A model generated the notes under the pieces. That model was not told the DNA's origin. It was given only the letters and a program-made list of their open reading frames with translations, and made no database searches. The position numbers and the translations under genes were made by a program. 64,000 nt of DNA, taken from assembly GCA_963575745.1 (NCBI GenBank), contig CAUYUJ010014753.1, positions 21,001-85,000 of the forward strand. Direction: 5' to 3'. This stretch comes from Prorocentrum cordatum (lineage: Eukaryota; Sar; Dinophyceae; Prorocentrales; Prorocentraceae). Below, in pieces: positions 1 to 10,194 of this stretch. Numbering within the stretch: position 1 is the stretch's first letter; every line of letters starts with the position of its first letter.

Positions 1-170
1 AGCTCCTCTCAATTTGGTAAGATGAAGTGCTTGCCAAGGCGAGAGCCGCATTTTGAAAGCGGCCCCCCCTCAATCCGTGAAGTCCGTCCATGTAAATCCT
101 TACAACGAGTGTGCGCGGCGCCAAAGCGCGAACCACATGTTGGAAGCGGCCCGCCCTCTATCTGCGAAAC
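1..170 (-). repeat. Short dispersed repeat, also at 45350-45510
   Basis: On the minus strand this stretch has a degenerate ~75-bp unit with CAACATGTG and GGCGCCGCGCACA cores. The same cores occur on the plus strand at 45350-45510. No coding sense is visible. It appears to be a low-copy minisatellite fragment. Confidence 0.5.
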
Positions 171-479
171 TGTTGCTAACTCTAGAAATCCAGGGTCATT
201 AAGGGCAAGGAGGCCCAACGCGAAACGCCCTTCCCGCCCTTCCGACTGGCCTCGGGGTGCGACAGGGAGGAGTTTGTGATAAGGACATGGAATGGATGAG
301 CCGCCGATGGGGAACGCAGGATCAGTTTTGGAAGTGTATGAGCGGCAAGCCGGAAGCGGCCGGAGGCAATGGCAATTTCCTCGACGAGTCGTTGGACGGC
401 TACATCGGGCGGTGCACCGCGCTCGCGGTGCGAGGGGAGGATTTGCTCGCCTCCTCCTCGTCTGTTCCGGTCTATTCTG

Positions 480-905
480 CGTTGCAGCGCAGGGCAGGGC
501 AGTACATCACGATTTCGGTACGTTGTTTTGCGTTACGCTGCCTGTGTTGCCGTGCTCTGCTCTGCTCTGCTTTGCTCTGCTCTTGCTGGTGCACTGGGCT
601 GCTTCGGCTTGTTTTGTGTCGCAGAGCAGTGGTTCAATTGCAGTGATGCTTGCTTTTCGCTAGCTTGCGTAGCAGCGCGATTGAATGCAGCGCCAAGAAA
701 AGGTAATGCTAAGCAGGTCAAAACTGTGCACTGCAAAGCAATCGGTCAAGGCAGCGCAACGAAAAGCCAGCGCAGAGCCAGCGCAATAGTGCAGCGTAAG
801 GCGTCTCGGAACAAAGGAGGACCAAATGTACGCGATGCCATATAGCGCAGCGTGATGCAAAGCGACGTGGCGCAAAGCACAGCGAGGCAACAGTAGCAAT
901 GCGGA
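480..905. repeat. Degenerate GCAATGCAAAGC-type pentamer/hexamer array
   Basis: The sequence consists of loosely repeated GCAAAGCA, GCGCAACG and CTCTGCTCTGC motifs without a fixed period. The same texture recurs at 8340-8420 and 62826-63035, so this is a dispersed simple-sequence family. Open frames here reflect the repeat. Nothing else is seen between 250 and 900. Confidence 0.55.
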
Positions 906-1179
906 TGGATGCAGAGCAAGGCAACGGAAAGATCAGTTCGAGGTCCGCGCGGGGAATTGGGCCCGTGCCGAGGATCAGCCCAGGGGCCAGGCCGCCAGGA
1001 GCCTACAGTCTATTTGGCCCCCTGTCGTTGAAAAGGCAGGGGGGCCCTGTTCGAACAAAGGCTACTCGAGCGATGTGCGGCTTCCATAAGAAAGACCATC
1101 GCCTTCGAGGGCCGAAAGAGTTGCCATCTCTCTTTCTCGGCGGAAGCCGGCGGAGGGCAAACTCTTGCGTTCGACCTTG

Positions 1180-1300
1180 CACAGAAGGCTCGGGTTGGCG
1201 TACCCGCGCCCGCATTCGCATGTGGCCAGGAGAGACACGGCGTCGCCAGGCTGGTGCCGACTGGAACACTCCGAGGGCCCAGCCTGGCAGGGACGCCGAC
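1180..1300. repeat. Paralogous segment, empty site for IE copy 2
   Basis: This segment shares about 110 bp with 2818-2871 plus 3034-3095, including CACAGAAGG/GCGCAGAAGG, CCCGCGCCCGC, CAGGAGAGA and GCCAGGCTGG followed by GGAACACTCC. The paralog has a 162-bp IE element between CAGGAGAGAT and ACATGGCG. Here the two sides join directly as GAGAGACACGGCG. This looks like the state before insertion. Confidence 0.7.
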
Positions 1301-1375
1301 CCACAGCGACTGCGCAGCAGAACCAGGGCGACTGCGGGCGGGTTCTTTCTTCAGCAGCGAGCGCACGACACTGCC

Positions 1376-1553
1376 CGTCCTGCGGGCGTAGGGTCCCGGC
1401 CTGCGGGAGAACAACCCGTCCCGCGGGTCATGGAGGCGATGACCGGCGTTTGAGGCCTTCCCCTCCTGCGGAAGGCGCCCAGGGCACCGGCGTTTCCCGT
1501 CCTGCGGGTGAGGGGCCCCGGCCTGCGGGAGAAGAAGCCGTCCTGCGGGTATT
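1376..1553. repeat. ~55-bp direct repeat pair (CCGTCCTGCGGG)
   Basis: A 55-bp unit rich in GTCCTGCGGG and CGGCCTGCGGGAGAA is seen at about 1376-1430 and again at 1498-1553, separated by 67 bp. No protein family was recognised in frames that cross it. Confidence 0.55.
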
Positions 1554-1557
1554 ACAG

Positions 1558-1727
1558 TCAAAAACCCCTAATAAGGACGCGCGGTAAGGACGCAAGACCC
1601 TTGGAAACCGAAGTTGGGATTTTTTTGGGGCGGCGGACGACGAAAACCCCAAGGACGCAAGAGCAAGGAAGAGCAAGGACGCAAGGGCACCCTGAGCAAA
1701 GTCGCGCGTCCTTCTTAGGGTTTTTGA
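1558..1727. mobile_element. 170-bp TIR element (MITE-like)
   Basis: The ends are inverted repeats of about 26 bp: TCAAAAACCCCTAATAAGG at the left and CCTTCTTAGGGTTTTTGA at the right, extending through GACGCGCG. The interior carries several AAGGACGCAAG repeats. No clear target-site duplication was found. It is probably non-autonomous because no protein is encoded. Confidence 0.6.
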
Positions 1728-1760
1728 ATGTAGGGGACAGCGGCCGGCGCTTGGAGCGTA

Positions 1761-1925
1761 CACCTTAGGCGATGCTTAAGAAAACCCAAGTTTTCGGCCA
1801 GAGTCTCGATTATTCTTAACGTTTCAATGTAAATTCCAAGATTTGAATAGACATTCTGGGTTTTTATTCAGATTCTGAGACTATGAATTTCTTAACCCAT
1901 GATTTCTTAAGCATTTCGCAGGGTG
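1761..1925. mobile_element. TA-flanked MITE, copy 1
   Basis: The element starts CACCTTAGGCGATGCTTAAG and ends CTTAAGCATTTCGCAGGGTG, giving ~23-bp imperfect terminal inverted repeats. It lies between two TA dinucleotides (1759-1760 and 1926-1927). A near-identical copy is at 35955-36119, also between TA pairs. TA target duplication and CACC/GGTG ends suggest a Tc1/mariner-type non-autonomous element. That assignment is inferred from the ends only. Confidence 0.8.
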
Positions 1926-2075
1926 TACCCGTCCAGCGGGTCCCACAGGGACGAGGGCACCAGCCCGTGGGGCCAGGGGCGCCGCGGCAACGCCCCCGGA
2001 GGCCCGGCCGCAGCACGCGAGGCGCAGCCACCCCTCGCGCACGCGCGCTCCCAGGACAAGCCGAGCAGCCAATCG

Positions 2076-2238
2076 TCAGGAGAGGAAAAAACACACAGAC
2101 ACAATTAATCGTCGATTCCCAGGAAAATATGGGAAAATATGGGAAGTGGGGGGGAAGACAAAAACCCAGAAAATATGGGAAAATATGGGGAATTGTTTTA
2201 TTTGTGTGTATTTATTTGTGTGTCCTGGGGCGCCTTCA
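2076..2238 (+). mobile_element. IE element copy 1 (possible introner)
   Basis: This is a 163-bp element starting TCAGGAGAGGAAAAAACAC and ending GGGGCGCCTTCA. Its interior is AT-rich with AAAATATGGGAAAATATGGG. AATCG is duplicated on both sides (2071-2075 and 2239-2243). All nine copies share the ends TCAGGAGGGG and CCCCTTCA, which form an imperfect inverted repeat. A GA-AG intron starting after TCAG is possible. Confidence 0.85.
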
Positions 2239-2263
2239 AATCGAGAGAGCCACGAGAAGGATC

Positions 2264-2418
2264 GGGGGTGGACAGACCTTCTACCTAGTGAATTGTCCTG
2301 TTTCGGCTCTCGAGAGGGCGCCGCGGCCGTCATTTTCCAGTCTCGCCCGCCAGGTTTGGGCCCGAGGTCGTTTTTTCACTAAGCCACGTTTTACTGAAGG
2401 CAGGTCTGTCCATCCCCG
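2264..2418. mobile_element. 8-bp-TSD MITE (hAT-like), copy A
   Basis: The ends are GGGGGTGGACAGACC and GGTCTGTCCATCCCCG, an almost perfect inverted repeat. The interior has CTCGAGAGGGCGCCG and CACGTTTTACTGAAGG, both shared with copies at 6583-6751 and 42996-43164. Flanks GAAGGATC and GAAGGAGG match at 6 of 8 positions. Eight-base duplications are typical of the hAT superfamily. No transposase is present. Confidence 0.75.
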
Positions 2419-2557
2419 GAAGGAGGCGAATGTGGCATCCCCACGCCGAGCTCCGCCAGCCGCGCGCGGTCACCGGCCGTGAGCGGAAGCGGACGCCACA
2501 GCCCGCCGCGCCGCGAAGGCACGGCCAGGCGGCGAGACGACCCACGAGGCCAATGAG

Positions 2558-2709
2558 TAGGGGGCCACATGCGAACCCTACCCCCTGCCCCCCACGATTT
2601 CTGGGGGGGGGGGAGTTCGCTTCGTTCGGGAGCTCCCGAGCGAAGTGAGCCCCACCCTCCCCCTCAGAAGTCGTGGGGGGTAGGGGTAGGGTTCGCATGT
2701 GGCCCCCTA
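2558..2709. mobile_element. Foldback element, ~70-bp arms
   Basis: The left arm begins TAGGGGGCCACATGCGAACC and the right arm ends GGTTCGCATGTGGCCCCCTA. The palindrome continues through CCCCACGA and GAGTTCGCTTCG to a short centre near 2640. TGAG flanks both sides. Transcribed, it would form a long hairpin. Confidence 0.8.
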
Positions 2710-2871
2710 GTGAGGCCGAGAGGCGAAGAGACCACGCGGGTTCCTCGCCCGAGGTTTCCCTGCCCCCCCCCCGAACCGATACGCGACTTGGGGGCGATGG
2801 CGTTCTCTGCGTGGGATCCTGCGCAGAAGGCGCGGGTCGGCGTCCCCGCGCCCGCGTTGGGCAGGAGAGAT

Positions 2872-3033
2872 TCAGGAGGGGAAAAAACACACAGACACAA
2901 TTAATCGGCGATTCCCAGAAAATATAGGAAAATATTGGAAATGGTGGGGAAGACAAAAATCCAGAAAATATTAGAAAATATGGGGAATAGTTTTATTTGT
3001 GTGTATTTATTTGTGTGTTCTGGGGCCCCTTCA
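2872..3033 (+). mobile_element. IE element copy 2
   Basis: The 162-bp element has the family start TCAGGAGGGGAAAAAACAC and end GGGGCCCCTTCA. Left flank GAGAGAT and right flank ACATGGCG have no clear 5-bp duplication. The uninterrupted paralog at 1180-1300 fixes the insertion point. Confidence 0.85.
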
Positions 3034-3169
3034 ACATGGCGCAGCCAGGCTGGTCCCGATTGGAACACTCCACGGGCCTTCCGCGCCAAGGAGAACGAGA
3101 CGGGCGGCACCGAGCCGACAGGCATGACGAGAGCGAGGGCACGTCTCGGACACAGTGCTTTACGGAAGC

Positions 3170-3331
3170 TCAGGAGGGAGCAAAAACACAGAGACAAGGA
3201 ATCGTCGATTCCCAGGACGCTGTTGGAAAACATGCGGAGTGGCGGGAGAAAGCCGAGCATCCAACCAAACAGCTAGGAAAACATCGGGACTTAACTCGTG
3301 CCTATTTATTTGTGTGTCCCAGGGCCCTTGT
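3170..3331 (+). mobile_element. IE element copy 3 (diverged)
   Basis: This copy starts TCAGGAGGGAGCAAAAACAC and ends CAGGGCCCTTGT. It is the most diverged copy: the AT-rich middle has lost several ATATGGG motifs. No clear target duplication is left, which fits an older insertion. Confidence 0.75.
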
Positions 3332-4107
3332 AGCAGCGCCCACTGCATGCGAGCGTGCCCAGCCACTCTCGCTGCGGTTCGGCGCCGACTCCTCCGCGAG
3401 CCACGCTGCCGCGGCCACGTCGCCTCGGGACCTGCGCCGCGGCGTGCCCGAGCGCGGCGCGCCCGCTCCAGCCGGACAGCGCCGCAACTCCCACGCCATC
3501 CTCCTCGTCCTCCTCCTCCTCCTCCTCCTCCTCCTCCTCCTCCTCCTCCTCCTCCTCCCCAGTGCCGCGGCCCTTGGAATTCAAATGCCACTGCACCTGC
3601 TGTCAGGAGCGCCAGCGCATCGCTATACAAAGTGCTGCCGAAAGGCGCTGTGTGAACTCCGCACGCTTCTTTCAAAGCGCATGCCCCGCACAAGATCCCC
3701 TGTTCACCTGAGCATGCGCAGCTTCACATCGCCGCCACGAGTGTGCGGTAGCACTTTCTGAGCAAATGTGATGACGCATTGGCTGTTCGCACCGCTGCTG
3801 GTGAATCAGACAAAGGGCCTTATCTGAGCCCAGCACCAGCGTTTCCGATGAATGCCTCAAGCAGAAATGCCGCGACACCGCCCATGACAGAGCAAGATCG
3901 CGACGCTCAGCGCGCGACGCCCACAGAGCCAAGTCGCGCGGCTGTGAGACAGACGCCCAGATTCTGGGCCGCTGGTGTGCTGCTTCCTCCGCTCCCCGCA
4001 CGACTCTCGACGCGCCCGCGGGTTCCGCATCTGACAGCTTGGCCATGCCGCGGACCGCAGCAGCGAGCAACTGCGGGCGCGATCACCTCCTGCCGGCGCC
4101 GCGAACC
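3332..4107. repeat. Unassigned GC-rich stretch with (CTC)n
   Basis: A pyrimidine triplet array (CTC)n of about 50 bp lies at 3507-3557. The rest is unique-looking GC-rich DNA. Frames crossing it give poly-Ser or poly-Leu runs and no recognisable domain. Confidence 0.5.
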
Positions 4108-4264
4108 TGACCAGCCTCGATCTTATCCCTATCCTTCAGATGGGCGAGCAAAAAGCGAGGACAATCTTAGGGATAGGCCCTCAGAAACTGAGGGGATCCT
4201 TAAGATCGGTATCGAGGTGAGGTGATGTCAAACATAAGGATAGGGATATGTTCCAAACTGGTAA
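4108..4264. mobile_element. 157-bp TIR element, copy 1 (TATCCCTATCC)
   Basis: The left end is TGACCAGCCTCGATCTTATC and the right end GATATGTTCCAAACTGGTAA, with inner TATCCCTATCCTT against AAGGATAGGGATA. GAACC is duplicated on both sides (4103-4107, 4265-4269). A second copy lies at 61874-62031. Confidence 0.8.
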
Positions 4265-4468
4265 GAACCTGCGACAAGAGCCAGGGCTGCCATGCCCCCT
4301 CCGCGCGGACTCGTCGTTTGCCGTCCGCCCCTGGGCAGAGTCCGAAGCCGGGGTGCCGCCAGCAGCGCCTGGGTCTGCTCAGAGGCCCCCGCGGCCACAT
4401 CGAGGTCCGCTGCCCGCGCTGGGGCTGCCTCTGCTCGGGCTCGCACGGCTGCAGGAATCTAACCCTCA

Positions 4469-4634
4469 GTCGGGCCTGTCCATTTACAGTAGGAATCTTC
4501 AAAAATAGTCAAAAAATTAGTCGGGGACTTTTTTATACAAAAATATGTGTGAACATTTGGAGTATGTTTGGATTGTTTTTTGTACTATGTTTTATGGTTC
4601 GTCCAAAATCCACTTGTAGGGAGACATGCCCGAC
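4469..4634. mobile_element. GTCGGGC-ended MITE, copy 1
   Basis: The ends are GTCGGGCCTGTCCATTTACAG and TAGGGAGACATGCCCGAC in inverted orientation. The interior contains AATCTTCAAAAATAGTC and a T-rich block. Related copies are at 18878-19030, 54346-54740 and 62480-62636. ATCTAA occurs just outside each end, but the target duplication is uncertain. Confidence 0.75.
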
Positions 4635-4639
4635 CTAAA

Positions 4640-5335
4640 TCTAAGCAGGAATTCACGCGTGCACCCAGCCAGCGGTTCCCAGATGAGTTGAGCCTCGCAA
4701 GGGGCGACGCCGAAAAAGTCCCTTGCGTTAGCAGCTTGGGCGGAAACTAAGCTGGCGCATGATGCTGTCGCCGGCGGTCCAGGCGGCTCGACAGCCGCCA
4801 CCTGGTAGACAATGCTGGCCAAGACTGGTGAAGCTGCAGACTGCGCCTCTGGGCGTCCGGCCGGAGTTCGCGCGGCCAGCGGTGACGGTGCAAACGCCAG
4901 ACCAGCGGCGCGCGCACGATTGGCACCAGTGAAATTCAGCAACGGGCTTGAGCCCAGCAGGTCGCGGAAGCACAGCGCAAACGACACAAGCGGCCGTGGA
5001 TCGAGGCATTTACGGGCAGACGGCGCTGCAGCAATCGGCAATCTAGGCCCTGCGCCCGGCGCGCGCAGACGGTTCGGGGGAAGGGGGTCAAAGGGAAGGG
5101 GTTTCTCTTCGCCTCAATTGCGGCGTTGCCGAACTTCGCTTCGGTTTCGCTCTGGCTCGCTCGCTTGAGGAGGAGGGCCCGAATCAAGGGGGGGCGGCGG
5201 CGGGCCCAGGGAAAGGGGATTCAAACGCGACGGCGACGACGAAAAGGACGACGACAAGGACGTCGACAAGGACGCCGACGACGACGATGACCCCAGCAGA
5301 ACAGCGTCTTCCTCTCGCCGTTGGGATCGGCTAAT
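4640..5335. other. No gene recognised; GACGACAAG repeats at the end
   Basis: GC-rich unique-looking DNA. From 5220 to 5290 there is a degenerate GACGACGAAAAG repeat. No conserved protein motif or inverted-repeat element was found. Confidence 0.4.
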
Positions 5336-5339
5336 GTTT

Positions 5340-5720
5340 GTCTACATATATAGAGATTGGAGGTGGATATGAGAATGACATGTCTACATAATGCATACGT
5401 TTGTATGTCTAGCGGTGCATGGTATACACATATACATGTACACATACATACGTACATCCATACATACACACATGCACATTATACCTACACGTATGCATAC
5501 ACACTTACATTTATATATACATATGTATGTGCATATGCATGGATTGTATGTTTACATGTACACATGCAGTTACATGGACGCGTCTACCTTTACACATACA
5601 TATACATTCACTTGTACACGTTACGCATATATGCAGGCACGTATAATAGACGTATACAAACACAAGTATATATACATTTGTACATACATATGCGTACACC
5701 TATACACATATATACACGTA
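5340..5720. repeat. ATAC/ACAT microsatellite
   Basis: Alternating ACAT, ATAC and TATATA units fill this AT-rich block in GC-rich DNA. A similar block is at 9670-9910. Tyr/His-rich open frames over it are translations of the repeat. Confidence 0.85.
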
Positions 5721-5819
5721 TAACTACGAAATTATGATCGATCCATGAACGGAGGTAGTGGTTCATAGAAAGATTGGAGAGAGCACCCACGCAGCTCAGA
5801 AAAGGGACGCCCCAGCTTT

Positions 5820-6235
5820 CAGCACCCCCCCCCTCCCCTGGAAGGGGGGGGGGCGTCCCCCCCCCCCCCATTGGGTCGGCATTTTGTAGCTGGGGGGGGC
5901 CCGGCTGAAAAGGGGGCGGGGCTTGGAAGTTACCCCCCCTCGTTCCGGGGCGCGGGGCAAGCGTGTGCCCCCTTTTCAAAGAGGGCAGGGGTGGGCTTCC
6001 GAAGCCTCCCCCCCTCCTGTCCTGATTTTATAGTTGGGCGGTCCTGGCCGAAGAAAGGGTTGGAGGCCACCCCCACTTCTGTCAGGGCCCAGGGGCAAGC
6101 CCGGGCTCTGTTTTCCAAATCCCGGGCTCTGTCAAATGGGGGTGATACCTCCGAAGCTATCCCCCCCCTTTCCCCTCCGTGTCTTGGTACTTCCAGCTGG
6201 AGGGCCCTGGGGGGGTCTCGAAGCTAGCTGTCCCC
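5820..6235. repeat. G/C homopolymer-rich degenerate tandem
   Basis: Runs of 7 to 12 C or G alternate with GGCTTCCGAAGC-like and GTCCTGATTTTATAG-like pieces. The block leads into the array that begins at 6240. No gene is visible. Confidence 0.5.
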
Positions 6236-6462
6236 TTTTCTCTGGTATTCGGCGCCAGTTTGGTTTTCGGCGCCCTTTTGGTTTTCAGTTTCATATTGGT
6301 TTTTGGCGCTGTGTTGTTTTTTTTCGGCGCCCTCTTGTCTTCAGCTCCCTTTTGGTTTTGGCGCTTAGTTAGTTTGCGGCGCTCCTTCGGTTGTCGACGC
6401 CCGTTGGTGTTTTTTGGTGCTGTTTTTTGGTGCTCGACCTTTTTTTTGGTGCTCGACCTGTG

Positions 6463-6539
6463 TGCCCGCGAAGGGGCGGCCGCTTAGGGCACAGGCGGGC
6501 ACCCGCCCGTGCCCTGAGCGGCCGCCCCTTTCGCGGGCA
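6463..6539. repeat. Near-perfect GC hairpin, ~38-bp arms
   Basis: The left arm starts TGCCCGCGAAGGGGCGGCCG and the right arm ends CGGCCGCCCCTTTCGCGGGCA, with virtually no loop. It sits inside the tandem array. No second copy was seen. Confidence 0.8.
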
Positions 6540-6582
6540 TGGAGGCTTGACCTTGACATCTGTGGTTTTCGGCGCCACTTTC

Positions 6583-6751
6583 GGGGGTGGACAGACCCCC
6601 CAACAGTGACAGGTCGATTAGTGATTTGTTCGTTTTCGGTTCTCGAGAGGGCGCCGTGGCCGTTATTTTCCAGGCTTGCGCCCGCCAGGTTTGGGCCTCA
6701 GGTCGTTTTCACTAAACCACGTTTTACTAAAGGGGGGTCTGTCCATCCCCG
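6583..6751. mobile_element. 8-bp-TSD MITE (hAT-like), copy B
   Basis: The ends GGGGGTGGACAGACC and GGTCTGTCCATCCCCG match copies A and C, as does the interior CTCGAGAGGGCGCCG. The short flanks match poorly. A longer near-repeat, GACATCTGTGGTTTTCGGCG against GACATTTATGGTTGTCGGCG, lies just outside each end. Confidence 0.75.
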
Positions 6752-7549
6752 ACATTTATGGTTGTCGGCGCTCTTTGGTTTTCGGCGCCCCTTTGGTTTT
6801 CGGCGCCCGTTCTCCCTGGTGTTCAGTGCCCTTTTGGTTTCCAGCGCCCGTTTGGTTGTCGGCGCTCTGCGGTTTTCGGCGATTTCTTGGTGTTCGTCGC
6901 CCATTGGGTTTTGGGCGCTCTTTTGGTTTTCGGTGCCCTTTTGGTTTTCTGCGCCCTTCTGGTTTTCCGTTCGCGTTTGGTTTTGGGCGCTTTCTTGGTT
7001 TTCGGCGTTCCTTTAGTTTTCGGCGCTCCTTTGGTTGTCGGCTCCCCTTTGGTTTTCGGTGCCCCTGTGGCTGCCGGCGCCCCTTTGGTTTTCGGCGCCC
7101 GTTGGTTTTCGAAGTCCCTTTTGGTTTTCGGCGCCATTTTGGTGTACGGTGATCCTTTGGTTTTCGGCGCATTTGTTTTGGCTTTCGGTGCCCATTTGGT
7201 GTTCGGCGCTCTTTTGGTTTTCGCTGTCCTTTTGGTTTTCGGCGCCTCCTCGTTGGTTTTCGGCGCCCTTGTTGTTTTTCGATGCCTCTTCGGTTTTCGG
7301 TGTTCCTTTGGTTCTGGCGACTTCTTGTTTTCGGCGCCCCTTTGGCCTTTGGCTTTCGGCACCCTTTTGGTTGCTGGCTCCCCTTTGGTTTTCGGCGCCC
7401 GTGTGGTTGTCGGCGCCCTTTCAGTTTTCGGCGCTCTTTGTTCGGCGATCCTTGGGTTTTCGTCTCTCCTTTAGTTTTCGGAGCTTTCTAGATTTTCGGC
7501 GCCCCTTCGGTTTTTGTTCGGTGCCTTGCTGGTTTGTTGGTATGTTAGG

Positions 7550-8540
7550 CGCCCAGAGAAAAGGGGGGAGGGAAGGGGCCGCTGGCAGGGGGTGTCCAAA
7601 GAGCGGAGGGGGGGGGAAGCTCGCCCCCCCCCCCCCCTTGTCGGAAAGGGGGAGGGGGGGGGCTTCGGGAGCGCGGAAGGGGGGGATGGGGGGGGGGCGC
7701 AGCGTCCGCAGGGTGGAAGACAAAGGGGGGAGGGGGGAGGAGGGCTTCCAGCCAGGGGGGCAGCTCAAGGGGGGGGGGGCAGCTGAGCCCGGCTGAGGGG
7801 GGACCCCCCCTTTGCTCGGTCGCTTCGTGGCCGCTCTTTCGCAGATCGGCATCTGCGTGGGATGCACACGTACATACACACATATATATACACACATATG
7901 TACACACGCAAGACTGCATTGGCGCTTCGCGCCATTCACCTTGGTCTTGAGGCTTTGCCTGTGCTGGTCGTTCGCGCCATCCCTAGTCGCCTTGGAAACT
8001 TGGCCCCCTCCCCTGCTGTGGTTCGCGGTAGTCTTCGAGCGTTCGGGCGGTCCGTGCCCCTGCCTGGGCCTCGGGGGCTCCCGACAGGCGCCAGGTGGAG
8101 GGCGAAGGATAGGAGGGAGGGAATCTCGGGGGGTCGAGGAGAGGGATGCGGAGGAGAATCTCGAGGAGAGGGCGGTGGATGGGGAGAGGTGATGGAGAGG
8201 AGGAGGGCGGAGGATAGGAGGGAGGGAATCTCGAGGGGAGGGAGGCGGATGTGGGGGAGAAGGAGTGGTGGAGCGGCAGAATGAGGAGGAGGAGGAGGAG
8301 GAGGAGCAACAGGAGGGAAAGAGGCGGCGCCGTCGGGGGACGCGAAGGAATGCCAAGCAGACCCACGCAATGTCAAGCAATGCCGCAAAGCACAACGCAA
8401 TGCCAAGCCGAGGATGTCATGTTGCAGCGGGTCGCAACGGGGCACGCGAAAATCAGTCATTCTTGGGGAACGCACCGAATCCCGGGTTCGCAACAGATTT
8501 CCTGGAAATGTGGTTGCGAACCCGAGATTCGGGTCAATTA
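7550..8540. repeat. G-rich, CACATATA and GGAGGGAATCTCG repeats; one hairpin
   Basis: 7550-7800 is G-rich. 7866-7915 is a CACATATA microsatellite. 8115-8300 has a degenerate AGGAGGGAGGGAATCTCG repeat. 8340-8420 is GCAATGC-type repeat. At 8477-8530 GGGTTCGCAAC and GTTGCGAACCC form a hairpin. No gene was recognised. Confidence 0.6.
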
Positions 8541-8554
8541 TGTGGAAAACGCCG

Positions 8555-9660
8555 CGTGGGTCTTTTTGGAGCCCTGGTGGGCCAGCTTGGGGCCCTCTCG
8601 AGCCGTCCTGGGGCCATTTTGTGCCGTGTCGGGGAGCTTGGGCCATCTAGGGACCTCGCAAGGGCTACGTGAGCCCTCCTGGTGGCCTCCCATGACCTTC
8701 TGGGGGGACTCCCGTGGCCTTCGTGGGCTTCTCTTGTGGGCCTTGTGAGGTCCTGGTGGGCCTCTTGTTGGCCCATGTGGGGCTTCCTTGGGCAGTCTTT
8801 GGGCCATCCAAGCCGTCTAGAGGCTCTTTCGGGAGGTCTGCTGGGCCGTCTTGGGGCGATACCGGAAGCCTTCTTTGGCTGCTTTGGGCGCTGCTAAGAC
8901 CTGAACAGCGAATATGCTGAAAATGCACGTTTCCCTAAATGGATGAAGCGATTTTTGCTTCGCGGGAATCCTGTTCAGGGCCTCATGGGCCGTCTTGGGG
9001 GCCTCTGGAGGTCATCTGGGTCCTTCTTGGGGCGCTCTTGTGCTGTCTTGGGTCTCGTTTCAGCCTCTCTGATGAACGCTCTGATCGCTTGGGGCCTGCT
9101 GGCAAGACCCAGCTAAGTGACCTGGGAGGTCTGGGGCGAACTGGGGGACAGTTGGTAAGGGTGTCCAGGGGGCCCGGAAACCCTGGATCTTGGGGGGCCT
9201 TTTTTCATGGGGGGCGAGGGGGGTTTTCCCACTCCCCCAGGGGGGTCTCTTGGGCCGTCTTGGGGCGATACGAGAGGCCTTTTTGGTTGTTTTGGACGCT
9301 GCTAAGACCTGACAAGCGAGTATGCTGAAAGTGCACGGTTCCCTAACGGGATGAAGCGATTTTTGCTTCGCGGGAATCCTGTTCAGGGCCTCCTGGGCCG
9401 TCTTTGGGGACAATGGAGGCCACCTGGGTCTTTCTTGGAGCGCTCTTGTGCTGTCTTGGGTTTCTTTTCGGCCTTTCTAATTATCGCTCTGATCGCTTGG
9501 GGCCTGCTGGCAAGACCAAGCTTAGCGCCCTGGGAGTTCCGGGACGAGCTGGGAGACGGTTGGCCAGGGTGTCCGGGGGGGCCGACCCCCTCTCGGAGTT
9601 GGGGTGTATGTGCGTTTTTTTTTGTGGGAGGGTTGTTTTTCCCACCCTCCGGCCTGTAAG
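8555..9660 (+). repeat. CTTGGGGCC array with 409-bp tandem duplication
   Basis: Short units such as GGCCGTCTTGGGGCC fill 8555-8885. A segment beginning GCTGCTAAGACCTGA at 8889 is repeated from 9298. Both copies contain GATTTTTGCTTCGCGGGAAT and GATCGCTTGGGGCCTGCTGG. The CTTGGGGCC family recurs at 11165, 26990, 28195, 31735, 41915, 56075 and 63315. Confidence 0.75.
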
Positions 9661-9669
9661 CATATAGAA

Positions 9670-9910
9670 AGAGGGGAGCATCGGCATATACATGTATGCA
9701 TACATGTACATAGACATACATACATGCATGCATACATACATACATGCATGCATGCATGCATGCATGCATACATACATACATACATGCATGCATGCATGCA
9801 TGCATGCATGCGTACATACATACATACGTACATACATACATACATACATTCATACATACATACATACATAAAAACATACATATATAGATATGTACATATA
9901 TGTATATATA
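9670..9910. repeat. ATAC/ATGC tetranucleotide microsatellite
   Basis: Nearly perfect CATA and CATG tetranucleotide repeats extend about 240 bp. Met/Tyr/Cys open frames on either strand are artefacts. Confidence 0.9.
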
Positions 9911-10194
9911 CACTGATTGATTGATTAGTTGATGGGTGGGGCACATATACAGACGTATGGATGGATGCATCTATGTTTATAATTATGCATGAATCATTTG
10001 TTTTATGATTATATAGGACTATGATTATGCGGCTGTAAACAGATGTACATGCGCATATATACAAGTATATGTAGAGGGACAGACGATACATGGACCTGTG
10101 AGAGTAGAGGATCCAGGAATGCATGGGTATGGTTGTTTACATTTGATATGCCGATACTGGGATACGTCGGCATGTATAGGGTAAGAGTAGGTGG

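Larger units (their letters stand above)
6240..7545 (+). repeat. Tandem array of GGTTTTCGGCGCCC (~20 bp)
   Basis: Units of the form CTTTTGGTTTTCGGCGCCC repeat from 6240 to 6470 and 6755 to 7545, interrupted by a hairpin (6463-6539) and an 8-bp-TSD MITE (6583-6751). Phe/Gly/Ala-rich frames here are repeat translations. G-rich DNA follows to 7800. Confidence 0.85.

Noticed and set aside
6676-7530. Long Phe/Gly/Ala-rich ORFs on both strands
   Set aside because: They translate the GGTTTTCGGCGCC tandem array; all frames are open because the unit lacks stops.
9383-10124. Met/Tyr/Cys repeat ORFs
   Set aside because: They come from CATA/CATG tetranucleotide repeats.
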